Origin: an uncultured beta proteobacterium | GTDB taxonomy: Bacteria > Pseudomonadota > Gammaproteobacteria > Burkholderiales > Burkholderiaceae_C | Length of the DNA stretch: 45,398 bases | Reading direction: 5' to 3' | Assembly: GCA_903920695.1 (NCBI GenBank) | Contig: CAIXNB010000076.1 | Location: 1 to 45,398 of the forward strand | Shown: in pieces, positions 8,073 to 17,169 of the stretch | Layout of the letters: each line of letters begins with the position of its first letter | Numbering within the stretch: position 1 is the first letter of the stretch | The notes under the pieces: generated by a model | The model's database searches: none | Seen by the model: the letters and a program-made list of their open reading frames with translations, nothing else | What the model was told of the DNA's origin: nothing | Translations under genes and position numbers: made by a program

Positions 8073-10268
8073 TTACTTGTTGCGCCTTTGCACCCATTGC
8101 GCGCGCAGCACTTCGATTTGCAAGCGCAGGCCTGACAGGCTCATGAAGCGGCTGTATTTTTCCTTGGTCAGGGTCTCGACCATGAGCTCCTTCATATAGC
8201 CGCCACTCTGGAACACCGGGACATTGTTGACAAACAGCCCCACCGCTTCGGGGTCGAGTTTCTCCAGCAGGCGCTTGGCGCGTGTGACCTCGCCTTTGCT
8301 GATGGATTGTGCCTCCAGCACCAGGAACACCTGGCCCAGCGCATCAATCAGCAGTTCGGCGTCGGCGCCCAGCAGCAGCGGCGGCAAGTTGATCAGCACA
8401 AAATCATAGTCGTGCGACCAGGTGCTAACCACCGCCTTGAGCCGATCAAGCCGTTGCACACCGGCGCCAAGCTGGGTGCCAAAGCCGACACCCTCAATGG
8501 CCGTGTCATGGTACGAAATGGTTTGCACAATCTGCTCGGGTTCATTGTCGCCGGCGAGGAAATCCGACAGACCGGCGCGTGCCGGATCGAATGCCAGGGC
8601 CGGTGAAAAACTGTTGGCATCGACCACCAGCACCCGATTGCCCAACTGCTTGAAAACGACTGCGGTGTCGAGAATGACCGAAGTTGCCGCTTCCACGGTC
8701 TTGACCGAGGTGAACGAAAAAACATTCTTGCCGGAGCGGGTCTTGTTGCGTATCAGGGTCGAAACAAAGCGTCGCGTCTGCTCTCTGGCATAGATCTGCG
8801 TCGGCAGATCAGCCCCCTCTAACTGCCAACCGGCCGCCGGAATGCCCATCAGTTTCTCGGCTTCGTTGACGGTGTAAATGCGCCGGTCTACCAGGTCCAG
8901 ACCAATCGGCGCGGCCAGGGCCAGCGCCGTGGCCAGCAGCAGGACGATCAGCAACAGCTTGGTCTTGCCAATGCCCATCGGTAGTTCGGCCGGCAGGGCC
9001 GGCGTAACCAGGCGCACAAAGCCGATCGCGCCGCTCTCGTTTTGCAGGTAGTTGAGCCGGTCACGCACTTCTTTTTGTTCCTGCTCGCGCTTGTGGATGT
9101 CGCCGGTCAGGCGCATCGCCTTCTGAAAGTTGCGGGCGTAATCGGCGGCCTGGCCCTCGATCTTCTTCAGGTTGAGCTGAATTTCGGTTTCCACCTGTTT
9201 GGTCTGGTGCAGCGATCCGATGAGGCGGGTCTTGACGTTGTCGAAGGCGGCTTTTTCAAATTCAGACTCACTGGCCTGCAGGCGTTTGTTGATGGAGTCA
9301 AATTCGGCCTGCGCCGGTTTTCGGGCCGGGTGCTTGTCCTCCAGCCCAATCGTCGTGCGCGTGAGCTCTTCAGAGCGTTTCACAACTTCGTTGCGCAGCG
9401 CCTGCAACCCGTTGTCCTGCAAGCGCATCTCCATGAGCGAGCGGCCCAAAGATGTCGGCGTCTCGCGCTGTGCCAGAAACGCCTGCAAGGTTGCCTCGGC
9501 ATGGGCGCGTTCGATTGAGGCCGTGGTGAATTTGTCGCGCGCCTGGAGCAGCATGCTGTCGTAGGGGTTGATGGCGTTATCACCAAACGTCGTCAAGCCC
9601 AGGCGTTCGGCCAGCTCCACCCGCTGCGCTTCCAGCGCCACGATTTCGTTCTGCAATTTGTCGGCATTGGCCTGCAGCATCTCAAGCCGTTCGACCGAGC
9701 CAAAGATCTGCTCGCTCTTGGTTGTTTCCAGAAAGGCGCTGGTGACCGCGTTGACAATTTCGGCAAGCAACTCCTTTTTCTCACCTTCTAGGCCGATGCG
9801 CACCATGTAGGTGTCGGCAACCGGTTTGACGGTCACCGATTTTTGCAGTTGCTCGATGTATTTGCGCTCGCTCAAGCCTTTGGGCTGGGCGTCCACCTTG
9901 GCCTCGCGCAGTTTCTTCAGGGCGCGTTGCAGCACGTCGTAGCGCTTGACCGTGCTGGAGAGGTGGTTGACGAACTCGCGGTACTGCGAGTTCGATTGCA
10001 GCTCCACTTCCTTGTCGGTTGACAGCGTCTTCATGTAATTGGGCGAGACCTGGAACACCGACTCCACGCCGTAATAGCTCTGGCCCTTGATCCAGACCAC
10101 CGGCAGGCCCGCCAGCAGCACCAGCAGCCAGATAAAGGCACTCACGCGGTAGTGCGTGCGCAGGCTGCGCAGCGGCTTGATGCCGCGACCGGGCAGTTGA
10201 CTGGTATCCATGGCTTGGTGCATGACTTCTTTGAAATAGGAATGGGCGCGATGAAGCGGTTGGCGCAT
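8073..10268 (-). CDS. Wzc-like chain-length protein with degenerate BY-kinase domain
   Basis: A 731-residue polysaccharide co-polymerase. There is a membrane segment at about 43-60, a long periplasmic region rich in coiled coil (about 190-410), a second membrane segment (about 435-455) and a cytoplasmic BY-kinase-like domain (about 480-731). In active Wzc-type kinases the domain has a Walker A (GxGKS/T), a Walker A' (LLIDxDxR) and a Walker B ending in a D. Here the corresponding segments read SFTSVKTVEAATSVI (no GKS/T), VLVVDANSFSP and DFVLINLPP (N in place of the Walker B Asp). There is no tyrosine cluster at the C-terminus. It therefore looks like a pseudokinase that keeps the chain-length role. 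The ATG at 10268 is used; ATGs at 10223 and 10211 are alternatives. Confidence 0.85.
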   Translation of the reverse strand: MRQPLHRAHSYFKEVMHQAMDTSQLPGRGIKPLRSLRTHYRVSAFIWLLVLLAGLPVVWIKGQSYYGVESVFQVSPNYMKTLSTDKEVELQSNSQYREFVNHLSSTVKRYDVLQRALKKLREAKVDAQPKGLSERKYIEQLQKSVTVKPVADTYMVRIGLEGEKKELLAEIVNAVTSAFLETTKSEQIFGSVERLEMLQANADKLQNEIVALEAQRVELAERLGLTTFGDNAINPYDSMLLQARDKFTTASIERAHAEATLQAFLAQRETPTSLGRSLMEMRLQDNGLQALRNEVVKRSEELTRTTIGLEDKHPARKPAQAEFDSINKRLQASESEFEKAAFDNVKTRLIGSLHQTKQVETEIQLNLKKIEGQAADYARNFQKAMRLTGDIHKREQEQKEVRDRLNYLQNESGAIGFVRLVTPALPAELPMGIGKTKLLLIVLLLATALALAAPIGLDLVDRRIYTVNEAEKLMGIPAAGWQLEGADLPTQIYAREQTRRFVSTLIRNKTRSGKNVFSFTSVKTVEAATSVILDTAVVFKQLGNRVLVVDANSFSPALAFDPARAGLSDFLAGDNEPEQIVQTISYHDTAIEGVGFGTQLGAGVQRLDRLKAVVSTWSHDYDFVLINLPPLLLGADAELLIDALGQVFLVLEAQSISKGEVTRAKRLLEKLDPEAVGLFVNNVPVFQSGGYMKELMVETLTKEKYSRFMSLSGLRLQIEVLRAQWVQRRNK

Positions 10269-10360
10269 GCTGCTACGCCTTGACGTCCATTACACTGCGA
10301 GGGCTGACTGCGAGTGTTACCAGACTGTAGCAGTTTCACGCAATAGACTGATACCGAACC

Positions 10361-11554
10361 ATGTTTGAACTTCTGCTCGCACTGGCTGTGTTGCCGCTCA
10401 CACTGCCGGCGTTGTCACTGCTGGTGCTAACCCTGGCCGCACTGCGGCGCGCGCCTGGCGCCAGCACGGCGCAGGCCGCGCCGGCGTTGGCGCTTTTGCG
10501 GGTTGCCGTGCTGGTGCCGGCGCACAACGAGTCGGTCAACGTTATTCCGACCATTGAATGCCTCAAGCGTCAGCTTGGCCCGCACGACACCCTGCTGGTG
10601 ATTGCTGACAACTGCCACGATGACACCGCTGCGCTGGCGCGCGGCGCCGGCGCGCAGGTGGTCGAGCGCCAGGACGCGCAGTTGCGCGGCAAAGGCTATG
10701 CGCTGGCCTTCGGCGTTGCGCAGCTGCGCGCCGATCCGCCCGATGTCGTGCTGGTGGTCGACGCCGACTGCGTGCTCAGCGATGGCGCTGTGGCCTGCAT
10801 CGTGCAGCGTTGCGCCGCCACGGGTAAGCCGGTTCAGATGCTCAACCTGATGAGCGCCGGCGAGAACGCCGGTCTGAAGTTGCGCGTGCTGGAATTTGCC
10901 ATGCTCATGAAGAACCTGGTGCGCCCGCTGGGATCGTTTCGCCTGGGCGGCGCCTGCCACCTGATGGGCACCGGCATGGCGCTGCCCTGGACGCTGATGG
11001 CCAGCGCCAAACTGGCCACCGGCCATATTACCGAAGACATGAAACTCGGTGTTGACCTGGCCGTTGCCGGACATGCGCCGCAGTTTCTGCCGCAGGTCCG
11101 GGTCAGCAGTGCTTTCCCACAGGACACCGGTGTGGCCAAAGTGCAGAAGTCGCGCTGGGAGCACGGCCACCTGGCGACCCTGACCGAAGAATTGCCCGGT
11201 TTGCTGGCGGCGGCCCTCAGGACTGGCAAGCCGGCCCTGATCGTGATGGCAATGGACTTGCTGATACCACCGGTGGCGTTTTATTTTCTGCTGCTGGCGC
11301 TGGTCGAGTTGCTGACGCTGAGCGCCGCCCTGCTGTGGCCGGTGTGGCAAAGCGCCGCCGTGCTGCTGAGCCTGTCGGTGCTTGCATTTGGCCTGGCCAT
11401 TGGCCTGGCCTGGTGGGGCTTTGGACGTCATTTGCTCAGCGCGCGTGAGTTGCTGACAACGCCGCTCTACGCGCTCTGGAAGATGCCGGTCTATCTGGCT
11501 TACTTTTTGAAAAAACGTTCGGGCTGGGTGCGCACCAAACGTGACTCGGAGTGA
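10361..11554 (+). CDS. Processive-type GT2 membrane glycosyltransferase
   Basis: A 397-residue protein with an N-terminal membrane segment (1-28), a cytoplasmic GT-A domain and C-terminal membrane helices (about 300-350). The motif set of processive family 2 enzymes is present: VLVPAHNE near 50, D-A-D at 134-136, the T-E-D of ITEDMKLG near 226, and Q-K-S-R-W near 267 (QxxRW). Such enzymes can both elongate and translocate a chain (cellulose or hyaluronan synthase relatives), but many single-addition lipid-linked transferases share the motifs. It is divergent from the chain-length gene, with 92 bases between them. It is followed 15 bases later by the GT25 gene. Confidence 0.85.
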   Translation: MFELLLALAVLPLTLPALSLLVLTLAALRRAPGASTAQAAPALALLRVAVLVPAHNESVNVIPTIECLKRQLGPHDTLLVIADNCHDDTAALARGAGAQVVERQDAQLRGKGYALAFGVAQLRADPPDVVLVVDADCVLSDGAVACIVQRCAATGKPVQMLNLMSAGENAGLKLRVLEFAMLMKNLVRPLGSFRLGGACHLMGTGMALPWTLMASAKLATGHITEDMKLGVDLAVAGHAPQFLPQVRVSSAFPQDTGVAKVQKSRWEHGHLATLTEELPGLLAAALRTGKPALIVMAMDLLIPPVAFYFLLLALVELLTLSAALLWPVWQSAAVLLSLSVLAFGLAIGLAWWGFGRHLLSARELLTTPLYALWKMPVYLAYFLKKRSGWVRTKRDSE

Positions 11555-11569
11555 GATGACAAGCCGCCG

Positions 11570-12295
11570 ATGAAGCAGGCCATCAACACCTTTTTTGATC
11601 GGGTTGTCGTCATCAACCTGCGCGCAAGAACGGATCGCCAGGCCGAGATGCGCGAGCAGTTGCAGAACATTGGTCTGCGCCTGGATTCTCCCGGGGTGGA
11701 AGTCTTTGAGGCGATCCGGCCCGACGCGGCCGCTGGTTTTACAAGCGTTGGCGCGCATGGCTGTTTCATGAGCCATCTGGCGGTATTGCGCCAGGCCGCT
11801 CGGGCCGGAGCCGGCTCGCTGCTGATTCTGGAAGACGACCTGAACTTCTGCGACAAATTTTCCGAGAAGTTCGACCTGCTGGCCCGCTTTTTGGCGCAGC
11901 AGAACTGGGGCATGTGCTATGGCAGTTATTTTTTGCACGAGCCGCTGGCGCAGACCGATTTGCCCTGCGTGCAGGCCGCGCCCGCCACCCTGATCGGAAC
12001 CAGTGCCTTTCTGGCAATCAATGGCGCGCACATCGCTGCGCTGGTCGCCTACCTTGAAGCCATGTTGACCCGCGCCCCAGGCGACGCGCTGGGCGGCCCG
12101 ATGCATGTCGATGGCGCTTATTGCTGGTTCCGCCGCGCCCATCCCGAGGTGATCACCTGGCTGTCCTCCAGTCAGCTGGGCTTTCAGCGCGCGTCAAAAA
12201 CGGACGTGCATGCGTTGCGCTGGTTCGATCAGTTGGCGTGGTCAGCACGCCTGGTTGCCAGCCTGCGGCGTTGGCGCAACCGCCTGTTGCGCTAA
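11570..12295 (+). CDS. Glycosyltransferase family 25 (LPS-type)
   Basis: A 241-residue protein matching family 25, the LPS/LgtB-type galactosyl or glucosyl transferases. It shows VVVINLRARTDR at 12-23, GAHGCFMSHLAVLRQA around 64-79, and the metal-binding LILEDDL around 86-92. These three blocks in this order are diagnostic. The ATG lies 15 bases after the preceding stop, so it probably shares a transcript with the GT2 gene. It is shorter than most family 25 members but looks complete. Confidence 0.85.
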   Translation: MKQAINTFFDRVVVINLRARTDRQAEMREQLQNIGLRLDSPGVEVFEAIRPDAAAGFTSVGAHGCFMSHLAVLRQAARAGAGSLLILEDDLNFCDKFSEKFDLLARFLAQQNWGMCYGSYFLHEPLAQTDLPCVQAAPATLIGTSAFLAINGAHIAALVAYLEAMLTRAPGDALGGPMHVDGAYCWFRRAHPEVITWLSSSQLGFQRASKTDVHALRWFDQLAWSARLVASLRRWRNRLLR

Positions 12296-12353
12296 GCCTT
12301 TCTGACACAGTTTGATCACGATTCGAAGCGCAGGCCGGTGCTAGACTGGTTTG

Positions 12354-13535
12354 ATGATTTCAGAACCTTCGCATGTGGTATTCATCCAGTACGGCGACTA
12401 CCGGGAAGCGTTCGAACGCTTTGCTGCCGGCGGGCCCGAGGTCTATGCCGCGCAACGCTACTCGGTCGATTTTGTTGGCAAGCTGGCGCAGGCGCAGCGT
12501 GTCACCGTGATCGCGCTGCCGCCGGCGCCCTACGATGTCACCCTGCAAAACGGCGTGCGTGCCATCGGGCTGGGCTGGGCCGAGCGGCGCGATGTGCTGG
12601 GCCTGCTCAAGACTCTGGAGCAGCTCAAACCCACGCATTTGATCGTCAACACCCCCCTGATTGCTGCCCTGCTATGGGGGCTGCTGCGGGCCAAGCGCGT
12701 ACTGCCGAATTTCGCCGACAGTTTCTCCAGCACCTCGCTGCGTGGCCGACTGTCCGAGAAACTGCTGGGGCGAATTCTGAATCTGCCCAAGTTCGAGGTC
12801 GTCAGCAACCACAACTTCCCGGCGGCGCGCAATCTGGTCCGCATTGGCGTCAATCCCGGCAAGGTGCTGGCGTGGGACTGGCCGTCACACGCGAGGCCTG
12901 AGGCCAACAGCCCGAAAGAGGCGCCCGATGCGGCGCGCGGCTTCTCGCTTTTCTACGTCGGAACGATTCTTGAATCCAAGGGCGTGGGGGATCTCATTGA
13001 TGCGGTGGCGTTGCTGCGTGCGCGCGCGCTGCCGGTGCGCGTGAGCTTGGCCGGCGACGGAGCGGTCGAGGAAATGAAACAGCGCGCGCAGGCGCTTGGC
13101 ATTGCAGCCTACGTTGATTTCATGGGCCGGGTTTCGAACGACGCTGTGCAGCGCCTGATGCGCGAACACGATGCCGTGGTGGTGCCCAGCCGCAGCAGTT
13201 ACGCCGAAGGTTTGCCGATGGCGATCTACGAGGGTTTGTGTTCGCGCAGTCCGCTCATCATTTCGAGCCACCCGATGTTCGTCCCGGCCTTGGGCCAGCA
13301 GGACGGTGTGCTGATGTTTGACGAGGGCAAGCCCGAATCGCTGGCCCAAGCCATTGCGTCGCTGCAGGACGGCGCTGTCTATCGCCGCGTTTCGCAGCGT
13401 TCCGCTGCCGCCTGGGAGTCAATCCAGGTGCCTTTGAAGAGCGGCGAGTTGTTGACGCGCTGGCTCGCCGGAACGCGTGCCGACATCGCGGCGCTCAAAG
13501 CCTACTCGCTGCAACAACTTGGGCGGGCGCCCTGA
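12354..13535 (+). CDS. Glycosyltransferase family 4
   Basis: A 393-residue GT-B transferase. The N-terminal domain has few landmarks. The C-terminal half contains LFYVGTILESKGVGDLID (about 198-215), VSLAGDGA, and the family signature PSRSSYAEGLPMAIYEGLC with the paired glutamates of the donor pocket. I chose the ATG at 12354; the preceding TTG is in frame but adds one residue. A 58-base gap separates it from the GT25 gene. No strong ribosome site is visible upstream. Confidence 0.85.
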   Translation: MISEPSHVVFIQYGDYREAFERFAAGGPEVYAAQRYSVDFVGKLAQAQRVTVIALPPAPYDVTLQNGVRAIGLGWAERRDVLGLLKTLEQLKPTHLIVNTPLIAALLWGLLRAKRVLPNFADSFSSTSLRGRLSEKLLGRILNLPKFEVVSNHNFPAARNLVRIGVNPGKVLAWDWPSHARPEANSPKEAPDAARGFSLFYVGTILESKGVGDLIDAVALLRARALPVRVSLAGDGAVEEMKQRAQALGIAAYVDFMGRVSNDAVQRLMREHDAVVVPSRSSYAEGLPMAIYEGLCSRSPLIISSHPMFVPALGQQDGVLMFDEGKPESLAQAIASLQDGAVYRRVSQRSAAAWESIQVPLKSGELLTRWLAGTRADIAALKAYSLQQLGRAP

Positions 13536-13682
13536 CAAGCCCGGATTGCGCTGCGCTGCACATGGGCTATGTGCTGCTATGACCGGACCCATTGGTCTGC
13601 CTTGATCGTTTCAAAACCCCGCCGCTGGCGCAAGCACTTCAAGCGCCGCCAGGTCAAGGCTGGCAGGCGTCGATCCAATTCG

Positions 13683-14235
13683 TCATTTGGCCAGAGCGGC
13701 TTGAGCCATTGCTGCCCCCGAAGCCGTCAGGACTTCTGGGTACATGGCGTCGGCAGCTTCAAGTTTGGCTTCCCAACTGTAGATTTTTCAGCGCGCGCAC
13801 GTCTAGCCAGGCCACGCTGAGCCCACTCTGCCGGGCCACCAAAATTCATCGCAATCACCGGGCGCGCAGAGGCCATCGCTTCAGTCAGCACCGCGCCGGC
13901 CGATTCGCAGCCTTGCGGCGTGCGCTTCCCAATCGCCATGCATGGGGCCATCGCCGACCATCGTTAGCCGAACTGGTAAGCCCGACTCGCGCAATTGAGC
14001 GTTTGTTGAGGGGTCCGAGAATCAGAGGAATTCCCAATCGGCACAGCCAAGTCAGGGCAGTCAAGCTGACCGGCGTCACGCGATGGATCAGATCCCAACA
14101 CCGACCGCCCCGCAATTGCTGACGCATCCGCCAATAGGCTGCGACATCAAAAACAAAGTAGTCCAACGAAGCCAACGCGAAACGGCTTTGCGCACTGCGT
14201 GGAAAGATCCACTTGACCAGGCGATACCAGTGCAA
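13683..14235 (-). pseudogene. Decayed glycosyltransferase family 4 gene
   Basis: Recognisable pieces of a family 4 glycosyltransferase lie in order on the minus strand but in three reading frames. From 14235 there is an N-domain piece with LIHRVTPVSLTALTW and LILGPLN. At about 13979-13940 comes LPVRLTMVGDGPM. At about 13908-13830 is the donor-site piece SAGAVLTEAMASARPVIA. From 13781 the C-terminal piece YSWEAKLEAADAMY runs in another frame to a TGA at 13683. About 60 N-terminal residues and most of the middle (between GPLN and VGDGP, and between VGDGP and SAGAV) are gone. It lies 51 bases downstream of the radical SAM gene on the same strand, the likely old end of that operon. The rest of 13536-14286 shows nothing else. 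Confidence 0.8.
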
Positions 14236-14286
14236 TTGGAGTCATTTTTGGACGCTCCTCTTGTTTGGAATTGAAACCATAAACTT

Positions 14287-15360
14287 CTATCGAAGCAAAG
14301 TCAGCCCCATCTTCACCTTGTCACCGAGTGTCTTCTGCGACAGGCAAGTAAACAGGCAAAGCTTTTCACACTGCACTGTTTCTTTCCGACGGGTAGATCC
14401 TTCCAGTCCGTACCAAATCTCGCGGGCCTTTTGCTTCTTGACATCGCCTATTGGCGGGAAATTCCAGCACATCTCGACACGTCCATCGGTGCGAATAAAG
14501 TAAGTCCGCATACCCACGCGACAGGGTAACAGGTCTCGTGGTGCCTTTTCATTTCGAAAGTGATTCGGCCACATCGTCAACAGCAGCTCGTTGTTGAGAA
14601 TCGGTGCGCCCTCGCGCTTCATCATGATCAATTTATCGCGCACGGCCATGAGATCAGGCATGTCAGACTCGTCAATCCACAATTCGCCACTGGCCTCCGC
14701 CGTGTCGGGAGAGATGGGCTGGAAGTTGACTGCTGTGCCGCCAATCTCCCGAATCCAATAAACCATGTCGGGAAGCGCGCGGAAATTGAGCTTGTGAACG
14801 ACAGGTTTGATGATGACGGGAAACTCGACACCTTGGCGCTCTTTTTCAGCGCGAATATTGGCAAGACCGGTCTTGATGTCCGTCAGACTGCCTTCAATGC
14901 CGCGAGAATAGTTGTGCACGCGTTCGGTTCGACTGTCGATCGAAATATTGATGTTGAAGGGCTTCGCCATCACGGTCTGTTTGGCAATGTTCTTGTTCTT
15001 GTAAGAACTGCCATTGGTCGTAACGCCCCAATGAATAGCATTGTCATGACAGAAGCGGGCCAGATCCAGAAAACCTTTCTTTACATACGGCTCGCCACCC
15101 GAGAACTCAATGTGGTATTTTCCAATGAACGATTTGAGGTCAAGCAGTGCCGCTTGCCACTGCTCAATTGTCATTTCCTCAGAATAGTCCGGTCGCCGCC
15201 AATAACTGCAGTAGCGGCACTTGTAGTTGCAGCGTTCGATCACCTCGGCGTAAATTGAGACCGGCATCGTGAAATCGTGCGCTGTCTTCAGGTATATCTC
15301 CTCCGAAATTGCGTTGCGCAGGTGTTTTGAACCCAGCTTGGCTAAATTGATGATGTTCAT
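14287..15360 (-). CDS. Radical SAM protein with SPASM-like C-terminus
   Basis: A 357-residue radical S-adenosylmethionine enzyme. The [4Fe-4S] cluster motif C-x3-C-x2-C is at Cys44, Cys48 and Cys51 (CNYKCRYC), followed by the SAM-binding IEFSGGEPY near 85-93. Further cysteines near the C-terminus (CRVGMRTYFI, VEMCWNF, QCEKLCLFTC) look like a SPASM-type auxiliary-cluster domain. The substrate is unknown. Many relatives modify peptides, and others act in sugar or lipid pathways. It sits 54 bases downstream of the phosphopantetheinyl transferase in a leftward operon with carrier-protein genes. By eye it is AT-richer than its neighbours, consistent with separate acquisition. Confidence 0.88.
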   Translation of the reverse strand: MNIINLAKLGSKHLRNAISEEIYLKTAHDFTMPVSIYAEVIERCNYKCRYCSYWRRPDYSEEMTIEQWQAALLDLKSFIGKYHIEFSGGEPYVKKGFLDLARFCHDNAIHWGVTTNGSSYKNKNIAKQTVMAKPFNINISIDSRTERVHNYSRGIEGSLTDIKTGLANIRAEKERQGVEFPVIIKPVVHKLNFRALPDMVYWIREIGGTAVNFQPISPDTAEASGELWIDESDMPDLMAVRDKLIMMKREGAPILNNELLLTMWPNHFRNEKAPRDLLPCRVGMRTYFIRTDGRVEMCWNFPPIGDVKKQKAREIWYGLEGSTRRKETVQCEKLCLFTCLSQKTLGDKVKMGLTLLR

Positions 15361-15414
15361 GCCTTATCTCCCCATAACTGCGGCAATTTCCGATGTAATC
15401 GATCAAATCAAACG

Positions 15415-16149
15415 TTATGTGTCGCTGAGCACAAGATCATTACGGAAATGTGAACAAACTTGACCGGAATTGGAAGGGACCGGCGGCAAGGTCGCCAGGC
15501 TTGCAAGCCAGCCATCGGCATAAGCGATCTGGCCATTGAGGCGCAGTCGGCCCATGTCGGGACCCACAAAGTCGGCGACAAAACTCTGATCATCGGCGCC
15601 CATGCGGATCTCAATATCCTGTGGGTCCAGCGCCTGCTGCGAGGCCTTCATGGCGGCCTCCTTGGCGCTCCAGATCGCATGGGCAACAAGACTTCTCTGT
15701 GCAACCGGCCGCAAGGCAAGTGAGGCCAGTTCACACGCCTTCAGAAACGCTCCCCAGTGTTCGGGCTGCAACTGGCCGGTACGCTCCAGATCAACACCCA
15801 GACCTGGACAGTCGCACGCGCGCGCTACGACGGCAATGACTTGACCCGGCAGTTTGCGTGCCCGATCTGCAGGCACGTGGCTGATGCTTCCGACAAAACC
15901 CTGCGGCCAGATTGGCGCGCGGTCGCTCGCCACCGGGATCGAGGCATGCGCCAAACCGAGTCGGTCCAGGGCGATACGCGCGTGCATGCGCCCCTGTGCG
16001 AATTCGGCCAGCCGTGCCGGGGCCATGGGCGTTATGGATGCCTGTTCGCCTGCACTGAGCGCCGGCACAGCGTCAGTCAAGACGCCAGCACTGATCGACA
16101 GGTAGGGCGGCAGTCGTATCTGCCCAAGTAGTGATGCGCTTGCGATCAC
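15415..16149 (-). CDS. 4'-phosphopantetheinyl transferase (Sfp-type)
   Basis: A 244-residue enzyme that would attach the phosphopantetheine arm of CoA to a carrier-protein serine. Family landmarks are FAQGRMHAR near 50, GSISHV at 87-92, GVDLERTG at 118-125 (Mg-binding Asp120 and Glu122) and WSAKEAAMKA at 160-169. The length matches the Sfp/Gsp group. The start is a GTG at 16149, three bases after the stop of the upstream GT2; no in-frame ATG fits the N-terminus. Its obvious local partner is the carrier domain encoded two genes upstream in the same operon. Confidence 0.88.
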   Translation of the reverse strand: MIASASLLGQIRLPPYLSISAGVLTDAVPALSAGEQASITPMAPARLAEFAQGRMHARIALDRLGLAHASIPVASDRAPIWPQGFVGSISHVPADRARKLPGQVIAVVARACDCPGLGVDLERTGQLQPEHWGAFLKACELASLALRPVAQRSLVAHAIWSAKEAAMKASQQALDPQDIEIRMGADDQSFVADFVGPDMGRLRLNGQIAYADGWLASLATLPPVPSNSGQVCSHFRNDLVLSDT

Positions 16150-16152
16150 AGC

Positions 16153-17169
16153 TCAGGCCGCCGGCAATTGCGGCGTCAGCGGCGTTGCCAGCACCCTGTT
16201 TCGCCTGCGCAGCACACTGTGCCGCCAGATGCCGGACAGGTAGCCCGGAACAAGCTCGTGGCGTCTGCCTTGCAGTATCAACTTGGCCGTGCCAAGCGCG
16301 CCGGCCGCCAGTGCCAAGAGATCGGTGACACACGCCTTTGGCAAGCCCAGTGTCAGCAGAAAATAACGCCGCCTGGATTCGAACAGATAGTCCGGCAGGC
16401 GCTTGGGCGCAGCACCACGTTCGGTCAAGCCGGTGCTCTGGCCGGCAATGTGAATGACCCGACTGGAAGGCACGTACCAGGTCTGAAAACCGGCTTGGCG
16501 CGCGCGCCAGCAGAACTCGGTTTCTTCGTAGTAAAGAAAGAAGCGCTCGTCGAGGCCGCCAATCCGCTCCAGCATGGCGCGCCGCAGCATCATCGATGCG
16601 CCGGCGCACCAATCAATCTGCTGTGACCGTGACGCCATGACTTGGGGTACGACCCAGCGACGCAGCAGGCGCGACACCAGCCCGAGGCGCAGACCGGATT
16701 CCAGTTCGCTTAGTGCGCTCGGAAAGCGAAAGGCAATCGGCCAGTCACTGCCGTCACCATTCTCGAAGCTGCTGCCGGCTATGCCGACGGCCGGCTTGAG
16801 TTCAAGAAAAGCAAGCAGTGCGCCAACGGCGCCGGGTTTGACGCGGGTGTCGGGATTGAGCATGTGCAGGTAATCCGGATTCCAGAGTCGCAGCGCGTGC
16901 GCGAAACCGACGTTGTTGCCATAGGCAAAGCCGCCGTTACGTGGCGCCTCGACCAGTGACACCCAGTCGCCCCAGCCCTCGCGCGCGATGGCCTCGGCAA
17001 TGGCCGCGTAATCCCCGGATGCGTTGTCTACAACCACCACCTTGAGTTGGTAGGCCGGATGCAGACGCTCCGACTGCAAGGAGCGCAGGCAGTCCAGCGT
17101 CAACGCCGCCGAGCGATAAGTCACGATCACGACCGCTACCTGCAGCACCTTTCCATTGGTGGCGCTCAT
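16153..17169 (-). CDS. GT2 glycosyltransferase (rhamnosyltransferase-like)
   Basis: A 338-residue family 2 transferase of the WbbL/rhamnosyltransferase type. It shows VAVVIVTYRS at 12-21, VVVDNASGD, RNGGFAYGNNVG at about 76-87, LNPDTRV (metal-binding Asp) and the ERFFLYYEETEFCWRA block that provides the catalytic base region. Its ATG overlaps the stop of the thioesterase gene (ATGA), so the two are translationally coupled. The sugar donor is not certain; rhamnose is only the commonest case for this subfamily. Confidence 0.87.
   Translation of the reverse strand: MSATNGKVLQVAVVIVTYRSAALTLDCLRSLQSERLHPAYQLKVVVVDNASGDYAAIAEAIAREGWGDWVSLVEAPRNGGFAYGNNVGFAHALRLWNPDYLHMLNPDTRVKPGAVGALLAFLELKPAVGIAGSSFENGDGSDWPIAFRFPSALSELESGLRLGLVSRLLRRWVVPQVMASRSQQIDWCAGASMMLRRAMLERIGGLDERFFLYYEETEFCWRARQAGFQTWYVPSSRVIHIAGQSTGLTERGAAPKRLPDYLFESRRRYFLLTLGLPKACVTDLLALAAGALGTAKLILQGRRHELVPGYLSGIWRHSVLRRRNRVLATPLTPQLPAA

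Noticed and set aside
10427..12142. Long open frame (571 codons) on the minus strand
   Set aside because: It is antisense to the GT2 and GT25 genes, whose family motifs are clear. The composition (Gln/His/Arg-rich) is typical of a GC-rich shadow frame.
13569..14122. Plus-strand open frames in the gene-poor gap
   Set aside because: They have no recognisable domain, and the minus strand carries the clear remains of a glycosyltransferase.
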